Of a DNA stretch of 64,000 nucleotides, positions 17,657 through 26,133 are shown in pieces. The stretch is from positions 89,651-153,650 of the forward strand of contig NZ_JASSOT010000068.1 in assembly GCF_030238365.1 (NCBI RefSeq), read 5' to 3'. Position 1 is the stretch's first letter. Each line of letters opens with the position of its first letter. A program made the position numbers and the translations under genes. This stretch comes from Lelliottia wanjuensis. Lineage in GTDB: Bacteria > Pseudomonadota > Gammaproteobacteria > Enterobacterales > Enterobacteriaceae. The notes under the pieces are model-generated. The model worked only from the letters and a program-made list of their open reading frames with translations. It did no database searches and had not been told where the DNA came from.

Positions 17657-19984
17657 TTGACCACTTCAATAAAAACGATTCTGACCGCCGCCCACTGGGG
17701 CCCGATGCTGGTTGAAACCGATGGCGAGAATGTCCTCTCCTCGCGCGGAGCGCTGCCGACGCAGCACCCGAATTCGTTACAAACCGTGGTGCGCGATCAG
17801 GTGCACAGCAAAACGCGCGTACGCTGGCCAATGGTGCGTAAGGGCTTTCTGGCGTCGCCCGATAATCCACAGGGGACGCGCGGGCAGGATGAATTTGTTC
17901 GGGTGAGCTGGGACGATGCGCTGGCGATTATCCACACCCAGCACAAACGTATCCGTGAGACCCACGGCCCGGCGTCGATTTTCGCAGGCTCTTACGGCTG
18001 GCGTTCGAACGGCGTGCTGCACAAAGCGGCGACGCTCCTGCAGCGCTACATGAGTCTGGCGGGCGGCTATACCGGGCATCTCGGTGACTACTCGACGGGC
18101 GCGGCACAGGCGATCATGCCCTACGTTGTCGGCGGAAATGAAGTGTATCAGCAGCAAACCAGCTGGCCGCTGGTGCTGGAGCATACGGACGTGGTGGTGC
18201 TGTGGAGTGCCAATCCGCTCAACACCCTTAAGATTGCGTGGAACGCTTCGGATGAGCAGGGCATCGGCTATTTTGATGCGTTGCGTAAAAGTGGCAAACG
18301 TCTGATTTGTATTGACCCGATGCGCTCGGAAACCGTCGATTTCTTCGGCGACAGCGTCGAATGGCTGGCCCCGCATATGGGAACCGACGTGGCGATGATG
18401 CTGGGTATCGCACATACGCTGGTGGAAAACGGCTGGCACGACGAAGAGTTCCTCAGTCGTTGCACCACGGGCTATGACCATTTCGCCGATTACCTGACGG
18501 GCAAAACCGACGGGATCGCCAAAACCGCCGAGTGGGCGGCCGACATTTGCGGCATAGAGGCGGCGAAACTCCGCGAACTGGCGGCACTGTTCCACACAAA
18601 CACCACCATGCTGATGTCCGGCTGGGGGATGCAGCGCCAGCAGTTCGGCGAGCAGAAACACTGGATGCTGGTGACGCTGGCGGCGATGCTGGGCCAGATC
18701 GGTACGCCGGGCGGCGGCTTTGGTTTGTCGTATCACTTTGCCAACGGCGGGAACCCGACGCGCCGCGCCGCGGTGCTGGCCTCGATGCAGGGCTCCGTCA
18801 AAGACGGCACAGATGCCGTGGATAAAATCCCGGTAGCGCGCATCGTCGAAGCGCTGGAAAACCCCGGCGGTTTTTATCAGCACAACGGCCAGGATCGCCA
18901 TTTCCCGGATATCCGTTTTGTCTGGTGGGCGGGCGGTGCGAACTTTACCCATCATCAGGATACTAATCGTCTGATCCGCGCCTGGCAGAAGCCGGAGCTG
19001 GTGGTGATTTCCGAATGCTTCTGGACGGCGGCGGCCAAACACGCCGATATCGTCCTGCCAGCGACCACCTCGTTCGAGCGTAACGATCTCACCATGACCG
19101 GCGACTACAGCAATCAGCACATGGTGCCGATGAAACGTGTGGTTGCGCCGCGCGATGAAGCGCGGGATGACTTTGAGGTGTTTGCGGAACTGAGCGAGCG
19201 CTGGGAAGAGGGCGGACGAGAGCGTTTCACTGAAGGCAAATCCGATCTCGACTGGCTGGAGACGTTTTACCAGATCGCCGAAGAGCGCGGTGCGCCTCAG
19301 GGCGTGACCTTGCCGCCGTTTGCCCGGTTCTGGGAAGCGAACGAGATGATCGAAATGCCGGAGAGCGAGCAGAACGCGCAGTTTGTCCGTTTCGCCGATT
19401 TCCGCCGCGACCCGCAAAGCCATCCGCTGAAAACCGAAAGCGGCAAAATTGTGATCACCTCGCAGCGCATTGCCAGCTTTAACTATGCCGACTGTCCACC
19501 GCATCCGATGTGGCTTGAGCCGGACGAGTGGCACGGTAATGCGCAGCCGAAACAGCTGCAGGTGCTCTCGGCCCATCCGGCGCATCGTCTGCACAGCCAG
19601 CTCAACTATTCGTCGCTGCGTGAAACTTATGCCGTGGCGGGACGTGAGCCGATCACCTTACATGCGGAAGACGCGAAGGCGCGCGGGATTGTTGACGGTG
19701 ACGTGGTGCGGGTCTGGAACGCGCGCGGTCAAGTGCTGGCGGGCGCGGTGGTGAGCGAAGGGATTAAGCCCGGCGTGATCTGCATTCACCAGGGCGCCTG
19801 GCCGGATCTGGATCTGACGGAAGGTGGGATCTGCAAAAACGGCGCGGTGAACGTGCTCACCAAAGATCTCCCCAGCTCGAAGCTGGGGAATGGCTGCGCA
19901 GGGAACACGGCGCTGGCCTGGGTCGAGAAATATCAGGGGCCCGAGCTGACGCTTACGGCGTTTGATCCGCCTGCCAGCTCATGA
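17657..19984 (+). CDS. bisC: Biotin sulfoxide reductase
   Basis: A 775-residue molybdenum (bis-MGD) oxidoreductase of the DMSO reductase family that reduces biotin sulfoxide and methionine-S-sulfoxide. The molybdenum-ligand serine is Ser146 in [15 protein letters not shown]. Other cofactor segments are [26 protein letters not shown] and [16 protein letters not shown]. No twin-arginine signal is present, fitting the cytoplasmic enzyme. The start is a TTG, supported by CAGGAG 8-13 nt upstream and by protein similarity beginning there. Its 3' end overlaps convergent yiaC by 32 nt. Confidence 0.95.
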   Translation: MTTSIKTILTAAHWGPMLVETDGENVLSSRGALPTQHPNSLQTVVRDQVHSKTRVRWPMVRKGFLASPDNPQGTRGQDEFVRVSWDDALAIIHTQHKRIRETHGPASIFAGSYGWRSNGVLHKAATLLQRYMSLAGGYTGHLGDYSTGAAQAIMPYVVGGNEVYQQQTSWPLVLEHTDVVVLWSANPLNTLKIAWNASDEQGIGYFDALRKSGKRLICIDPMRSETVDFFGDSVEWLAPHMGTDVAMMLGIAHTLVENGWHDEEFLSRCTTGYDHFADYLTGKTDGIAKTAEWAADICGIEAAKLRELAALFHTNTTMLMSGWGMQRQQFGEQKHWMLVTLAAMLGQIGTPGGGFGLSYHFANGGNPTRRAAVLASMQGSVKDGTDAVDKIPVARIVEALENPGGFYQHNGQDRHFPDIRFVWWAGGANFTHHQDTNRLIRAWQKPELVVISECFWTAAAKHADIVLPATTSFERNDLTMTGDYSNQHMVPMKRVVAPRDEARDDFEVFAELSERWEEGGRERFTEGKSDLDWLETFYQIAEERGAPQGVTLPPFARFWEANEMIEMPESEQNAQFVRFADFRRDPQSHPLKTESGKIVITSQRIASFNYADCPPHPMWLEPDEWHGNAQPKQLQVLSAHPAHRLHSQLNYSSLRETYAVAGREPITLHAEDAKARGIVDGDVVRVWNARGQVLAGAVVSEGIKPGVICIHQGAWPDLDLTEGGICKNGAVNVLTKDLPSSKLGNGCAGNTALAWVEKYQGPELTLTAFDPPASS

Positions 19985-20393
19985 TCCACGTCGGGTGTTG
20001 AGTCTCTTCCTGCCAGGCGCTGTCTTCAATGCGAAAACCCTGAGCATGGTAGAAATTCACCGCCCGACTGTTCTTCTGGTAAACCTCCAGGCTGAGATAC
20101 GGGTAGTGCTGCTGCACATGGTGGATCAGCGCGTGGCCGATCCCCTTGCCCATATGCGCGGTGGCGACAAACAGCGCGCCGATAAACTGCGACTGCATGA
20201 CGCTGATAAACCCGCGCACTTCGTCTTCCTCTTCCCACACCCAGGTTTCAGCGGAAGGAAGATAGGCGTCGCGCACCAGCGTCTCGCTCTCTATCCAGTA
20301 TTGCGGGTCGATAAACGGGTGCGCGTCGGTGGTGCTTTCAAGCCATAAACTGAGCAGCGGCGCGGTGTTTTCACTTTGCCATTTGCGGATCAT
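19953..20393 (-). CDS. yiaC: GNAT N-acetyltransferase YiaC
   Basis: A 146-residue GNAT-family protein matching E. coli YiaC, reported as a protein lysine acetyltransferase. The acetyl-CoA-binding motif A reads [19 protein letters not shown] (about residues 76-94), followed by [21 protein letters not shown]. It overlaps the end of tag by 23 nt upstream and the end of bisC downstream, so it is probably translated from the tag transcript. Confidence 0.9.
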   Translation of the reverse strand: MIRKWQSENTAPLLSLWLESTTDAHPFIDPQYWIESETLVRDAYLPSAETWVWEEEDEVRGFISVMQSQFIGALFVATAHMGKGIGHALIHHVQQHYPYLSLEVYQKNSRAVNFYHAQGFRIEDSAWQEETQHPTWIMSWQADQTP

Positions 20394-20952
20394 GTTGGCC
20401 TCCAGGGTGGCAGAAACAGCCCGTGATGTGATCGTTCACCAGGCCGCAGGCTTGCATGAAAGAGTAGCAAATCGTGGTGCCAACAAATTTGAAGCCGCGC
20501 TTTTTCAGTGCTTTAGACAGGGCATCGGAGGCGGGTGTCGACGTCGGGATTTCACCCATTGTCGCGGCCTGGGTGATAATTGGCGTGTTGTCGACAAACG
20601 ACCAGACAAACTCACAGAACGGCTCGCCGTTTTCGGCCATCGCCAGATACGCTTTGGCGTTGCCAATGATGGCCTGAATTTTACCGCGATGACGAATGAT
20701 TCCGGCGTCGAGTACCAGCCTTTCGACATCTTCTTCGGTCATGGCCGCCACCGCAACGGGATCAAAATGGTGGAAGGCTTTGCGGTAGTTTTCCCGTTTC
20801 TTCAGTACCGTGATCCACGATAAACCCGCCTGCTGCCCCTCCAGACAGATCATCTCAAAGAGCTTTTGACCGTCGGTCTCCGGCACGCCCCATTCTTTAT
20901 CGTGATAGTCGATATAGAGCTGATCCTGGCTTACCCATCCGCAACGTTGCAT
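20371..20952 (-). CDS. tag: DNA-3-methyladenine glycosylase I
   Basis: A 193-residue base-excision repair enzyme that removes 3-methyladenine from alkylated DNA. The zinc ligands are visible: Cys4 (MQRCGW), His17 (YHDKEWG), and the C-terminal His and Cys in VNDHITGCFCHPG. The helix-hairpin-helix-like region LEGQQAGLSWITVLKKRENYRKAF contains the conserved catalytic-pocket Glu38. The length fits the family. It is the first gene of a tag-yiaC pair. Confidence 0.96.
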   Translation of the reverse strand: MQRCGWVSQDQLYIDYHDKEWGVPETDGQKLFEMICLEGQQAGLSWITVLKKRENYRKAFHHFDPVAVAAMTEEDVERLVLDAGIIRHRGKIQAIIGNAKAYLAMAENGEPFCEFVWSFVDNTPIITQAATMGEIPTSTPASDALSKALKKRGFKFVGTTICYSFMQACGLVNDHITGCFCHPGGQHDPQMAK

Positions 20953-21107
20953 TGGTTTTCATCCTTAATGATTTTAACCCGTAAAAAAATCAACCTGGCT
21001 GGCTTGACGTGTGTCTTAAAAAGACAATATTTAATTAAGGGCTTTGCCCTCATACCTCTCTCTAACAATGACAAATATCGCCGAATTCGGCTCTTTCTGG
21101 AGTCGCT

Positions 21108-21812
21108 TTGATGATGATAAAAATAATCAGTGGTCGCCATGCCTTTACTGGCCTGGCGGGAATACCTGTCTGTTTGTTTTTTTGTAGCACAGCATACGCC
21201 TGGCAACAGGAATATATCGTTTCGGACGCGCAAAATAATACGACCGAACGCTATACATGGGACGCCGATCACCAACCGCGTTATGAGGATATTCTCGCGG
21301 AGCGGATCCGTTCTGCCCAGAATGGTCCGGGTGTGGCGTTGAATTCGCCGGAAAATTATCCTGCCGAATCCGCCAGTACCATGAGTCTGAGCGTCAATAT
21401 TCCGGTGACGAACAATGTGACCACCGGGCCCGTCGCCGAATGGCATTACGACGCTTCGTTGCCAATGATTTACAACGAGTTTGGGGATAACGGCAGTAAG
21501 GCGTTAACCGATCCGCTCTGGCATGCCAGCGTGAGCACCCTTGGCTGGCGGGTGGACACGCGCGTGGGCGGTCTCCGACCCTGGGCGCAGATCAGCTATA
21601 ACCAGCAGTTTGGCGATAATCAGTGGAAGTCCCAGTCCGGGATGAGTCGTCTGCCTGCCTCGATGCAGTACGATAACTGGATGGATGTCACCGTGGGGGC
21701 CGACGTGCTGCTTTACCCGCATATGGCGGCGTATGCATCGTTATCCCAGGCCGATAGCACCATGACCGGGGCTGATTATCTTTATACGCTGGGTGTAAGC
21801 GCGAGATTTTAA
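21108..21812 (+). CDS. yhjY: Autotransporter-domain-like outer membrane protein YhjY
   Basis: A 234-residue exported protein with a signal peptide ending near AYA (about residue 31). The rest resembles the C-terminal part of autotransporter beta-barrels (alternating hydrophobic strands, final residue Phe in LYTLGVSARF, a classic outer-membrane C-terminus). No passenger domain is present. It matches E. coli YhjY in length and location between tag and yhjX. GGAG 8 nt upstream supports the ATG at 21108. Function unknown. Confidence 0.85.
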   Translation: MMMIKIISGRHAFTGLAGIPVCLFFCSTAYAWQQEYIVSDAQNNTTERYTWDADHQPRYEDILAERIRSAQNGPGVALNSPENYPAESASTMSLSVNIPVTNNVTTGPVAEWHYDASLPMIYNEFGDNGSKALTDPLWHASVSTLGWRVDTRVGGLRPWAQISYNQQFGDNQWKSQSGMSRLPASMQYDNWMDVTVGADVLLYPHMAAYASLSQADSTMTGADYLYTLGVSARF

Positions 21813-21937
21813 TTTTGTTACTGAAATCAACCTGACGATAACATCTTAAATACAATGACGGCCGGGCTTGTAGCGATAGCAGGCACTAACAAAAGGCGTT
21901 TCGCGCTTCCCGGCAAGGTCATTCATTCCAGAATCCA

Positions 21938-21968
21938 GGCATTTCATTCCGTCTCTACTGCATTTCAT
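21938..21968 (+). promoter_or_regulatory. YpdB direct-repeat binding site upstream of yhjX
   Basis: GGCATTTCAT (21938-21947) and TGCATTTCAT (21959-21968) are direct repeats separated by exactly 11 nt. This is the arrangement described for the LytTR response regulator YpdB at the E. coli yhjX promoter. One base of the second copy differs. It predicts pyruvate-responsive control by YpdA/YpdB. Confidence 0.8.
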
Positions 21969-22051
21969 GCCGTTTTCCCCCTGCTAATTTGAGGTTTTGT
22001 TTATCGTTGTCTGCAGCGAATTCCCTTAATTTCTCTTGCAGGACAACTGCC

Positions 22052-23254
22052 ATGAACACATCAACTTACAACCGCACTCGTTGGCTGACCCTCTTTGGCA
22101 CCATCGTGACGCAATTTGCGTTGGGATCGGTGTATACCTGGAGCCTGTTTAACAGCGCGCTCTCCGACAAACTCGGCGCACCGGTGAGTCAGGTCGCGTT
22201 CTCCTTCGGCCTGCTGAGCCTCGGGCTGGCGTTGTCCTCCTCCGTCGCCGGGAAATTGCAGGAGCGTTTTGGCGTGAAGCGCGTCACCATGGCCTCTGGC
22301 ATTCTGTTAGGTGTCGGCTTCTTCCTGACAGCGCACTCCAGCAACCTGATGATGCTCTGGCTGAGTGCCGGTGTGCTGGTCGGTCTGGCGGACGGCGCGG
22401 GTTATCTGCTGACCCTGTCGAACTGCGTAAAGTGGTTCCCGGAGCGTAAAGGCTTGATCTCAGCCTTTTCTATTGGCTCTTATGGCCTGGGCAGCCTCGG
22501 GTTTAAATTTATCGACTCCCATCTGCTGACCTCCGTGGGCCTGGAAAAGACCTTCATGATCTGGGGCGCTATCGTGCTGGTGATGATTCTGTTCGGCGCG
22601 ACCCTGATGAAAGATGCCCCGCAGCAGGAAGTCAAAACCGTTAACGGCGTGGTGGAAAACGACTTCACCCTGGCCCAGTCCATGCGTCAGCCGCAGTACT
22701 GGATGCTGGCGGTGATGTTCCTGACCGCGTGCATGAGCGGCCTGTATGTGATTGGCGTGGCGAAAGATATTGCACAAGGGATGGTGAAACTGGATGCGCT
22801 GACAGCGGCGAATGCGGTGACGGTGATTTCCATCGCGAACCTCTCCGGTCGTCTGGTGCTGGGTATTCTCTCCGACAAAATCGCCCGTATCCGTGTGATT
22901 ACGCTCGGGCAAGTGGTTTCTCTGGTCGGGATGGCGGCCCTGCTGTTTGCCCCGCTGAACGAGATGACCTTCTTCGCGGCGATTGCCTGTGTAGCCTTTA
23001 ACTTTGGCGGCACCATTACCGTCTTCCCGTCGCTGGTGAGCGAGTTCTTTGGCCTGAATAATCTGGCGAAGAATTACGGGGTGATTTATTTAGGTTTTGG
23101 TATCGGCAGCATCTGCGGGTCGCTGATTGCCTCGCTGTTCGGCGGCTTCTATGTCACCTTCTGCGTAATCTTCGCGCTGCTGATTATCTCTCTGGCGCTC
23201 TCCACCACCATTCGCCAGCCGCAGCGTGAAGTCTTTAACGAAGCACATGCCTGA
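22052..23254 (+). CDS. yhjX: MFS transporter YhjX (pyruvate-responsive)
   Basis: A 400-residue, 12-segment major facilitator of the oxalate/formate antiporter-like group, nearly identical in layout to E. coli YhjX (402 residues). Conserved stretches include GSVYTWSLFN, GLADGAGYLLTLSNCVKWFPERKGLISAF and FFGLNNLAKNYGVIYLGFGIGS. In E. coli it is the main YpdB target and is induced by pyruvate; the substrate is unsettled. The ATG at 22052 fits the family start and has AGGA upstream; an in-frame ATG at 21989 would add 21 atypical residues. Confidence 0.93.
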   Translation: MNTSTYNRTRWLTLFGTIVTQFALGSVYTWSLFNSALSDKLGAPVSQVAFSFGLLSLGLALSSSVAGKLQERFGVKRVTMASGILLGVGFFLTAHSSNLMMLWLSAGVLVGLADGAGYLLTLSNCVKWFPERKGLISAFSIGSYGLGSLGFKFIDSHLLTSVGLEKTFMIWGAIVLVMILFGATLMKDAPQQEVKTVNGVVENDFTLAQSMRQPQYWMLAVMFLTACMSGLYVIGVAKDIAQGMVKLDALTAANAVTVISIANLSGRLVLGILSDKIARIRVITLGQVVSLVGMAALLFAPLNEMTFFAAIACVAFNFGGTITVFPSLVSEFFGLNNLAKNYGVIYLGFGIGSICGSLIASLFGGFYVTFCVIFALLIISLALSTTIRQPQREVFNEAHA

Positions 23255-23264
23255 TGAATGATTG

Positions 23265-23292
23265 AAAAGGCTGGAGTTTCCGGCCTTTTTTT
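23265..23292 (+). terminator. Intrinsic terminator of yhjX
   Basis: AAAGGC...GGCCTTT stem followed by a run of seven T, about 10 nt after the yhjX stop. Confidence 0.8.
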
Positions 23293-23331
23293 CACTGCCT
23301 TAACGTCCGTTTTTTGACCCACTCTGTTATC

Positions 23332-23358
23332 GAACTTGATTTTTTGTAAATATCTACT
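23332..23358 (+). promoter_or_regulatory. Possible sigma-E promoter of eptB
   Basis: GAACTT (23332-23337) and TCTACT (23353-23358), spaced by 15 nt, loosely resemble the sigma-E consensus (GAACTT / TCTGA). eptB is sigma-E dependent in E. coli, which is why I looked. The match at -10 is poor. Confidence 0.3.
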
Positions 23359-23458
23359 GCAATCACACTCTCTGCTGCCACTTTTCCCCTTCTCTGTGGT
23401 CTACTTACCACGCTTTAGACGTTTCTGATAACGATCCCCTGAGCGAATATCTACTCTG

Positions 23459-23482
23459 TTCACTTTTGCAGTCAAAAGTGAA
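23459..23482 (+). promoter_or_regulatory. Perfect 10-bp inverted repeat in the eptB leader
   Basis: TTCACTTTTG and CAAAAGTGAA are exact complements around the loop CAGT, ending 33 nt before the eptB ATG. In RNA this is a stable hairpin just upstream of a weak ribosome site. eptB mRNA is repressed by the small RNA MgrR in E. coli; whether this hairpin takes part is unknown. Confidence 0.6.
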
Positions 23483-23515
23483 TGTCGTGACTGTCCCTTT
23501 TTCCGGGTAGCTTGC

Positions 23516-25207
23516 ATGAAATATATTAAATCGATGACTCAACAAAAGCTGAGTTTTTTGCTGGCGTTGTACATCGGCCTGTTTATGAATGGCGCTGTTT
23601 TTTTCCGTCGGTTTGACGGATACGCGCAGGATTTTACCGTCTGGAAAGGAATCGCCGCGGTTGTTGAATTGGCCGGTACTGTTCTGGTCACTTTTTTCTT
23701 ATTACGTCTGCTCTCTCTGTTTGGTCGCCGCATCTGGCGCGTTCTGGCTTCGCTGGTGGTGCTCTGTTCGGCGGGTGCCAGTTATTACATGACATTTATG
23801 AACGTGGTTATTGGCTACGGCATTATTGCCTCAGTCATGACGACGGATATCGATCTCTCAAAAGAAGTCGTCGGTCTGCACTTCATCCTGTGGCTGGTGG
23901 GCGTGAGCGCGCTGCCGCTGCTGCTGATCTGGAGCAACCGCTGCCGCTATACCTTGCTGCGTCAGATGCGCACGCCGGGGCAGCGTATCAGAAGCGTGGC
24001 GATTGTGCTGCTGGCCGGGCTGATGGTCTGGGGCCCGATTCGTCTGCTTGAAGTGAAGCAGAAGAATGACGAACGTACCTCTGGCGTGGATTTGCCAAGT
24101 TACGGTGGCGTAGTCGCCAACTCCTATCTGCCTTCTAACTGGATTTCCGCGCTGGGCTTATATGCCTGGGCGCAGGTGGATGAGTCCTCGGATAATAAAT
24201 CCTTGCGGAATCCGGCAAAGGAGTTCACCTACGAAGCCCCGAAAGATATCGACGATACCTATGTGGTCTTTATCATCGGTGAAACGACGCGCTGGGATCA
24301 CATGGGGATTCTGGGCTACGATCGTGACACCACACCGAAACTGGCGCAGGAGAAAAACCTGGTCGCCTATAGAGGTTATTCCTGTGATACAGCGACCAAG
24401 CTGTCGCTGCGGTGTATGTTTGTGCGCGAGGGTGGGGCGGATGATAACCCGCAGCGAACCCTGAAAGAGCAGAACGTCTTCTCGGTGCTGCATCAGCTTG
24501 GGTTCAGTGCCGATCTCTATGCGATGCAGAGCGAGATGTGGTTCTACAGCAACACCATGGCGCAGAACATTGCCTATCGTGAGCAGATCGGTGCCGAGCC
24601 GCGTAACCGCGGTAAGAGCGTCGACGATATGCTGTTGATCGACGAGATGAAGGGTTCTCTGAGCAACAATCAGGATGGTAAACACATGATCATCCTGCAT
24701 ACCAAAGGCTCGCACTTCAACTACACCCAGCGTTATCCGCGCAGCTTTGCCAAATGGACGCCGGAGTGCGTGGGCGTGGATAAGGATTGCACCAAAGAGC
24801 AGCTGATTAACTCGTACGATAACTCGGTGATGTATGTGGATCACTTTATCGAGAGCGTGATTGACCAGGTGCGCGACAAGAAGGCGATTGTTTTCTATGC
24901 CGCCGACCACGGTGAATCGATCAACGATTTTGAGCACCTGCACGGTACGCCGCGCAAAATGGCGCCACCGGAGCAGTTCCGCGTGCCGATGATGGTCTGG
25001 ATGTCGGATAAGTATCTGGAGAACCCGGATAAAGAGAAGATGTTCCAGCAGCTGAAAAAAGAAGCCGCGATGAAGGTACCTCGCCGTCACGTTGAGCTGT
25101 ACGACACCATTATGGGTTGCCTCGGCTATACCTCGCCAGACGGCGGGATTAACGAGAATAACAACTGGTGTCACATCCCTGAGGGCGCGTCAAAAGCCGC
25201 TAAGTAA
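23516..25207 (+). CDS. eptB: Kdo2-lipid A phosphoethanolamine 7''-transferase
   Basis: A 563-residue inner-membrane enzyme that adds phosphoethanolamine to the outer Kdo of lipopolysaccharide. Five N-terminal membrane segments (to about residue 180) precede a periplasmic alkaline-phosphatase-like domain. The nucleophile Thr is in FIIGETTRWDHMGILGY, and metal-site residues are in FYAADHGESI and EHLHGTPR. Paired cysteines are present (YSCDTATKLSLRCMF, ECVGVDKDC). It matches E. coli EptB in length. The ribosome site is weak (GGGTAG), fitting small-RNA control. Confidence 0.95.
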   Translation: MKYIKSMTQQKLSFLLALYIGLFMNGAVFFRRFDGYAQDFTVWKGIAAVVELAGTVLVTFFLLRLLSLFGRRIWRVLASLVVLCSAGASYYMTFMNVVIGYGIIASVMTTDIDLSKEVVGLHFILWLVGVSALPLLLIWSNRCRYTLLRQMRTPGQRIRSVAIVLLAGLMVWGPIRLLEVKQKNDERTSGVDLPSYGGVVANSYLPSNWISALGLYAWAQVDESSDNKSLRNPAKEFTYEAPKDIDDTYVVFIIGETTRWDHMGILGYDRDTTPKLAQEKNLVAYRGYSCDTATKLSLRCMFVREGGADDNPQRTLKEQNVFSVLHQLGFSADLYAMQSEMWFYSNTMAQNIAYREQIGAEPRNRGKSVDDMLLIDEMKGSLSNNQDGKHMIILHTKGSHFNYTQRYPRSFAKWTPECVGVDKDCTKEQLINSYDNSVMYVDHFIESVIDQVRDKKAIVFYAADHGESINDFEHLHGTPRKMAPPEQFRVPMMVWMSDKYLENPDKEKMFQQLKKEAAMKVPRRHVELYDTIMGCLGYTSPDGGINENNNWCHIPEGASKAAK

Positions 25208-25298
25208 CCGAGCTGGCGAGTTTCTCGCCAGTCGAATGGCTTTTTGCAGATAAGGGATTGACGGGGGCGCACCCCAGCAGTAAGATGCGCTCCGCATT

Positions 25299-25375
25299 CG
25301 GCGAGTAGCGCAGCTTGGTAGCGCAACTGGTTTGGGACCAGTGGGTCGGAGGTTCGAATCCTCTCTCGCCGACCA
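25299..25375 (+). tRNA. tRNA-Pro, anticodon UGG
   Basis: A 77-nt cloverleaf with encoded CCA. Acceptor CGGCGAG pairs with CTCGCCG; the anticodon stem is ACTGG/CCAGT around the loop TTTGGGA, giving anticodon TGG (25333-25335); the T arm is GGAGG-TTCGAAT-CCTCT. The gene sits between eptB and dppA, where E. coli has proK with anticodon CGG. As I remember it, this body equals E. coli proM rather than proK. Confidence 0.95.
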
Positions 25376-25381
25376 CATTCG

Positions 25382-25411
25382 AAAAACCTGCTTTTAAAGC
25401 AGGTTTTTTTT
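25382..25411 (+). terminator. Terminator after tRNA-Pro
   Basis: AACCTGCTTT / AAAGCAGGTT stem followed by T-rich sequence, 7 nt past the CCA end. Confidence 0.9.
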
Positions 25412-25425
25412 CGTCTGGAGTTTGT

Positions 25426-25512
25426 GAGGATGAGAATCTCCGGGGAAGGTTGCTTTAGCAACGGCCCGCAGGGCGAGCCACGTAGTGGCGAGTCATCCTC
25501 TCTCGCCGACCA
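25426..25512 (+). repeat. Structured spacer ending in a partial copy of the tRNA-Pro 3' end
   Basis: The 18 nt ATCCTCTCTCGCCGACCA at 25495-25512 repeat the last 18 nt of the tRNA gene exactly. The preceding block begins with GAGGATGA (25426-25433), the inverted complement of TCATCCTC (25493-25500), so it can fold back on the copied end. A second terminator follows at once. The arrangement recalls the rtT repeats after E. coli tyrT. Confidence 0.75.
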
Positions 25513-25521
25513 GATTTAAAT

Positions 25522-25550
25522 AAGGGCTAACCGCAAGGTTAGCCCTTTTT
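25522..25550 (+). terminator. Second terminator of the tRNA-Pro unit
   Basis: AAGGGCTAACC / GGTTAGCCCTT perfect 11-bp stem with loop GCAA and a T tail. Confidence 0.9.
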
Positions 25551-26133
25551 GCATTATGGGCTTATCCACGCCGACCGGCCAAAACGCTCCTTATCCCCGC
25601 ATTCCCCTGCCTGTTAACGATTTTGTGACATAATCCATTGTATTTTTTTATATATGGATTGATTTTTTTTCGCGTTGCTTATGGATAACCTCAGCATTTT
25701 CCGCTGTGCGTTTTAACGTTCGTGGCATTTACTGCGCAGATAATCGCCATTCTGTAAGAAAATTTACGCGATCTGAATAAATGTTAATCACTGATTGTTG
25801 CGAAATATGAAGAGAGTTGTGCTGCAAGATGAGGAGTAGCATAAATTTCCCTGCTGAAAATAGACGCCTAAAGTTTTTTTAATCTTTGTTTGCCGTTTCT
25901 CACCCTCAACGTAAATCCCCGTCACCTGTATTGACGTTTTCACATTCTGTTGACAGATTGTAGGGCACGAGGGGCATTTCAGGGAGGATCTGCGCTGCAA
26001 CTCCGACGCTCTTCTGAAAGGAATCTCCAACCCTTATCACGCCTTCGGGCATCACCGACCGGACCGGGTAAAAAATAAATAAAGGTCAGGCGGCGTAACA
26101 CAACAAAGCAAAACATCACATTGGAGCAGAATA
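25551..26133 (+). promoter_or_regulatory. Gene-free dppA upstream region with GcvB target site
   Basis: 583 nt without a credible gene. The first half is AT-rich (runs of T, TATATA) and could bind H-NS or Lrp. TTGACA at 25950 is a candidate -35, but no clear -10 follows. Immediately before the dppA ribosome site, 26097-26120 is C/A-rich (AACACAACAAAGCAAAACAT...), the type of sequence bound by the G/U-rich R1 region of the small RNA GcvB, a known repressor of dppA in enterics. Confidence 0.55.

Noticed and set aside
17777..19594. A 605-codon minus-strand open frame opposite bisC
   Set aside because: Shadow of a GC-rich gene with low-complexity His/Arg-rich composition; bisC is unmistakable on the other strand.
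25376..25512. Intact genomic island or prophage at tRNA-Pro
   Set aside because: Although the tRNA 3' end is duplicated, only about 120 nt lie between the copies and no integrase is present.
25788..26030. An 80-codon minus-strand frame in the dppA upstream gap
   Set aside because: Poor composition, no convincing ribosome site, and no similarity I can recognise.
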